In this document: positions 62,275-64,000 of the stretch, piece by piece
Layout: each line of letters starts with the position of its first letter
Numbering within the stretch: position 1 is the stretch's first letter
Assembly: GCF_024704835.1 (NCBI RefSeq)
Contig: NZ_JAMXBE010000004.1
Coordinates: forward strand, 248,001-312,000
DNA: 64,000 nucleotides
DNA from: Parapedobacter tibetensis
GTDB taxonomy: Bacteria > Bacteroidota > Bacteroidia > Sphingobacteriales > Sphingobacteriaceae
Direction of reading: 5' to 3'
Made by a program: the position numbers and the translations under genes
The notes under the pieces: generated by a model
The model's database searches: none
What the model saw: only the letters and a program-made list of their open reading frames with translations
What the model was told of the DNA's origin: nothing

Positions 62275-63219
62275 CTATATTATTTTCACCGGTATATCTC
62301 CAGCGAAATATGTTGCCAAATGCCTCCCATCCCCATGTATGGTCCATATCTCCCTTGGCTTTACCACTCCAACATAGTTCAATATATCATTCCAATCTAC
62401 ATGATCTGAAATATACAGTTCCATATCATTATGCTGTTGCAGTCGCTTCCAACCAGAGGCGAAAACACGGACAACACCCGTAGCCCGGTAATAGCTTTTG
62501 AAGGTCATCGGGGGCACCATATAAACCTTGTTTTCTGCCCCCGATTTCATCTCTTTACGGTTATATGGTTCATAGTCCATTTTTGAAACCCCATTGTTTT
62601 CATAAATTCTATGGATCGGCAATATACCATAATGCACCAAAATACGCCTGTCCGGGCAATGCTTGTTGATCAAAGCAGTTAGGCGTTGGGCCTTACCAAG
62701 TGCATAAGTTCCCAGCAAAACATTGAATGGAGTGTCATTCAATTTCTTGATTTCAGACACCGGATCAGGATGCGAAACCAAAGGATCGGCAAACGTACTT
62801 TCGGTAATCAATACATCAGCTTGTACGGTTTCCAAGGGTTCACAGGTATCGTCTGCCTGCAACTTATAGTCACCCGTGTACAAGTACCGAACACCTTCAT
62901 ATTCCAATGCGATCTGGGCTGATCCGAGTATATGTCCAGCAGGGACAAAACGTACAGCCACTAGGCCAATGGCGAAAGATTGGTGGTATGGGAGTTCCAA
63001 AAAACTATGCAGTAGTCGCCGATTATACCGGTGCTTCATGAAAATAGCTGTAGATGGCGTGCAGTAAATTAGGCCATGTCCCGGGCTTGCATGGTCGGCA
63101 TGCGCATGCGATACGATCGCATGATTTACAGGCATGATTGGATCGATATAAAAATCGCCATACCTGCAATAATATCCCTCGGGTCGATGGACGAGGAAAT
63201 CCGGTAAAATATTGCCCAT
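62275..63219 (-). CDS. MBL-fold exonuclease, ligase-associated type
   Basis: This is a metallo-beta-lactamase-fold nuclease of 314 residues. The metal-binding motif HAHADH lies at 38-43, followed by the second His in VPAGHILGSAQI and the Asp in LYTGDYK. The overall pattern matches the ligase-associated DNA exonuclease family, whose members usually sit beside a DNA ligase and an Lhr-like helicase. Neither is visible here, but the window ends shortly after. It starts at the coaE stop with a 1-bp overlap, so it shares a transcript with coaE and the YbbR gene. Confidence 0.85.
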   Translation of the reverse strand: MGNILPDFLVHRPEGYYCRYGDFYIDPIMPVNHAIVSHAHADHASPGHGLIYCTPSTAIFMKHRYNRRLLHSFLELPYHQSFAIGLVAVRFVPAGHILGSAQIALEYEGVRYLYTGDYKLQADDTCEPLETVQADVLITESTFADPLVSHPDPVSEIKKLNDTPFNVLLGTYALGKAQRLTALINKHCPDRRILVHYGILPIHRIYENNGVSKMDYEPYNRKEMKSGAENKVYMVPPMTFKSYYRATGVVRVFASGWKRLQQHNDMELYISDHVDWNDILNYVGVVKPREIWTIHGDGRHLATYFAGDIPVKII

Positions 63220-63806
63220 TATGTCTGGTTTGAAAGGAAAAAGTGATGGAGCTTCAATACTTGTGGAATTAGGGCCTGGATACCATCATTGACCAGCTCG
63301 AAATCAGCCAACTGTATTTTCGTTTCATCAGACCACTGCTGCTCCATTCGGGCTTTCACCTGTTCACGGGTTGTACCATCACGTTGTATAACCCGATTGA
63401 TCCGCAGTTCCATGGGTGCCGTCACCAGGATATTATAGTTGTTGTGCTTATAAGAGCCGCTCTCGAACAGCAATGCCGCCTCTTTAATGGTATATGGCGC
63501 ATCTTGTCTTGCAGCCCATTCCTCCCCTGCCTGTATGACTACAGGATGTACCAAGGCATTCAACTTCTTTAATTTGCTTTCATCGCCAAAGACCTGGGCA
63601 GCCATATAGGAGCGGTCAAGTGAGCCATTTTCACAGTAAGCCGCTTGCCCAAATTCGGTTTGGATGGCCTGCATCAACGTAGTATCCGTTGCCATCAATC
63701 GTTTAGCCTCCGTATCCGCGTCAAAAATGGGAATCCCCAATACACTGAATATTTTGGAAATGATTGTTTTTCCGCTACCGATACCTCCTGTTAGTCCGAT
63801 CTTCAT
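63219..63806 (-). CDS. coaE: Dephospho-CoA kinase
   Basis: CoaE performs the last step of coenzyme A synthesis, phosphorylating the ribose 3'-hydroxyl of dephospho-CoA. The protein has 195 residues from the ATG at 63806; the ATG just before it (63809) overlaps the upstream stop as TAATG and adds one Met. The P-loop GGIGSGKT lies at 7-14 and the lid region in NRVIQRDGTTREQVKARM. The order ybbR-coaE is usual in Sphingobacteriales. Confidence 0.95.
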   Translation of the reverse strand: MKIGLTGGIGSGKTIISKIFSVLGIPIFDADTEAKRLMATDTTLMQAIQTEFGQAAYCENGSLDRSYMAAQVFGDESKLKKLNALVHPVVIQAGEEWAARQDAPYTIKEAALLFESGSYKHNNYNILVTAPMELRINRVIQRDGTTREQVKARMEQQWSDETKIQLADFELVNDGIQALIPQVLKLHHFFLSNQT

Positions 63807-63808
63807 CA

Positions 63809-64000
63809 TTATTTCCTGACAAAAAAGTCGACATTCTGCGGTTCGACTTTCACCAATTTGCAAAAATCGGGCACCCGGGTGATGATAACCGGCAGGTTCT
63901 TGATATCATGGTCTATCCAATCATCCATATTCACTACCGCCTCAAACGCGCCATTCGTTACCTTCCCAAAATCGCGAAGCGATACCATGACCGTAAGCCT
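63809..64000 (-). CDS. YbbR-domain protein, 3' end only
   Basis: The last 63 codons of a gene run off the right edge. The frame ends with VEPQNVDFFVRK and a TAA at 63809-63811 that overlaps the coaE start. The segment LPVIITRVPDFCKLVKVEP fits the strand pattern of YbbR/CdaR-type repeats, and YbbR genes commonly precede coaE in this group. The N-terminal part is outside the window, so the domain count and membrane anchor cannot be judged. Confidence 0.6.
   Translation of the reverse strand, partial: RLTVMVSLRDFGKVTNGAFEAVVNMDDWIDHDIKNLPVIITRVPDFCKLVKVEPQNVDFFVRK

Overview
The window reads as a chromosomal segment of a Bacteroidota bacterium, most likely a member of the Sphingobacteriaceae (Parapedobacter, Olivibacter or Sphingobacterium type). 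The evidence is three SusC/SusD-type outer-membrane uptake loci, lipoproteins ending their signal in a Cys lipobox, promoters with the Bacteroidota -7 box TAnnTTTG, weak Shine-Dalgarno sequences, and a three-gene MlaE/MlaF/MlaD operon. No phage, transposase, CRISPR array or rRNA gene was found. The only tRNA seen is tRNA-His(GTG).

Layout. 1-17.2 kb is mostly housekeeping: tRNA-His, htpG, a secreted protein, a porin/amt pair, purL, then patatin phospholipase, mgsA and coaA on the + strand, mscS/folA/thyA on the - strand, mtaB, and the Mla operon. 17.4-21.8 kb holds a DUF6600 protein with a basic low-complexity tail, an SGNH hydrolase, pncB and a methyltransferase. 22.0-34.7 kb is a visibly AT-richer island of three consecutive minus-strand operons: a lipoprotein plus secreted-protein pair, susC/susD, and susC/susD/DUF1735-like. 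These operons share copies of one control region. 35.1-52.6 kb is housekeeping again: an HTH regulator, serS, a four-helix-bundle gene, rsmI, a PH/SHOCT protein, lnt, cysteine desulfurase, a TPR protein, cryptochrome DASH, sucA/odhB, and a glycerol regulon (DeoR regulator, glpD, glpK, glpF). 53.3-62.1 kb is a second, more GC-rich uptake locus (IPT/NHL lipoprotein, susC, susD, DUF4361-like and BACON lipoproteins). The window ends with an MBL-fold exonuclease, coaE and the 3' end of a YbbR-domain gene.

Most notable is the 22-35 kb island. The ~590-bp intergenic region upstream of the first susC (28526-29108) recurs upstream of the lipoprotein operon (23400-23985) and in part upstream of the second susC (34719-34960). 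Each full copy begins, in the direction of transcription, with a 3'-UTR module. In that module a 9-10 bp stem presents a 30-nt loop, followed by a strong intrinsic terminator. The loop contains 15-16 nt that are perfectly complementary to the translation start of the first susC (28523-28538). This is the architecture of a 3'-UTR-derived small RNA, and I propose it as a candidate feedback or cross-silencing system among paralogous SusC operons. Next to it lies a small HTH regulator with two identical palindromic operators (TGTAAAT-N5-ATTTACA) whose centres are 63 bp apart. A four-helix-bundle gene bounded by inverted arrays of an AAATCGTAAATCTAAAATC-type word is the second candidate for an unusual element. 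All functions are assigned from sequence reading alone; no database search was possible.
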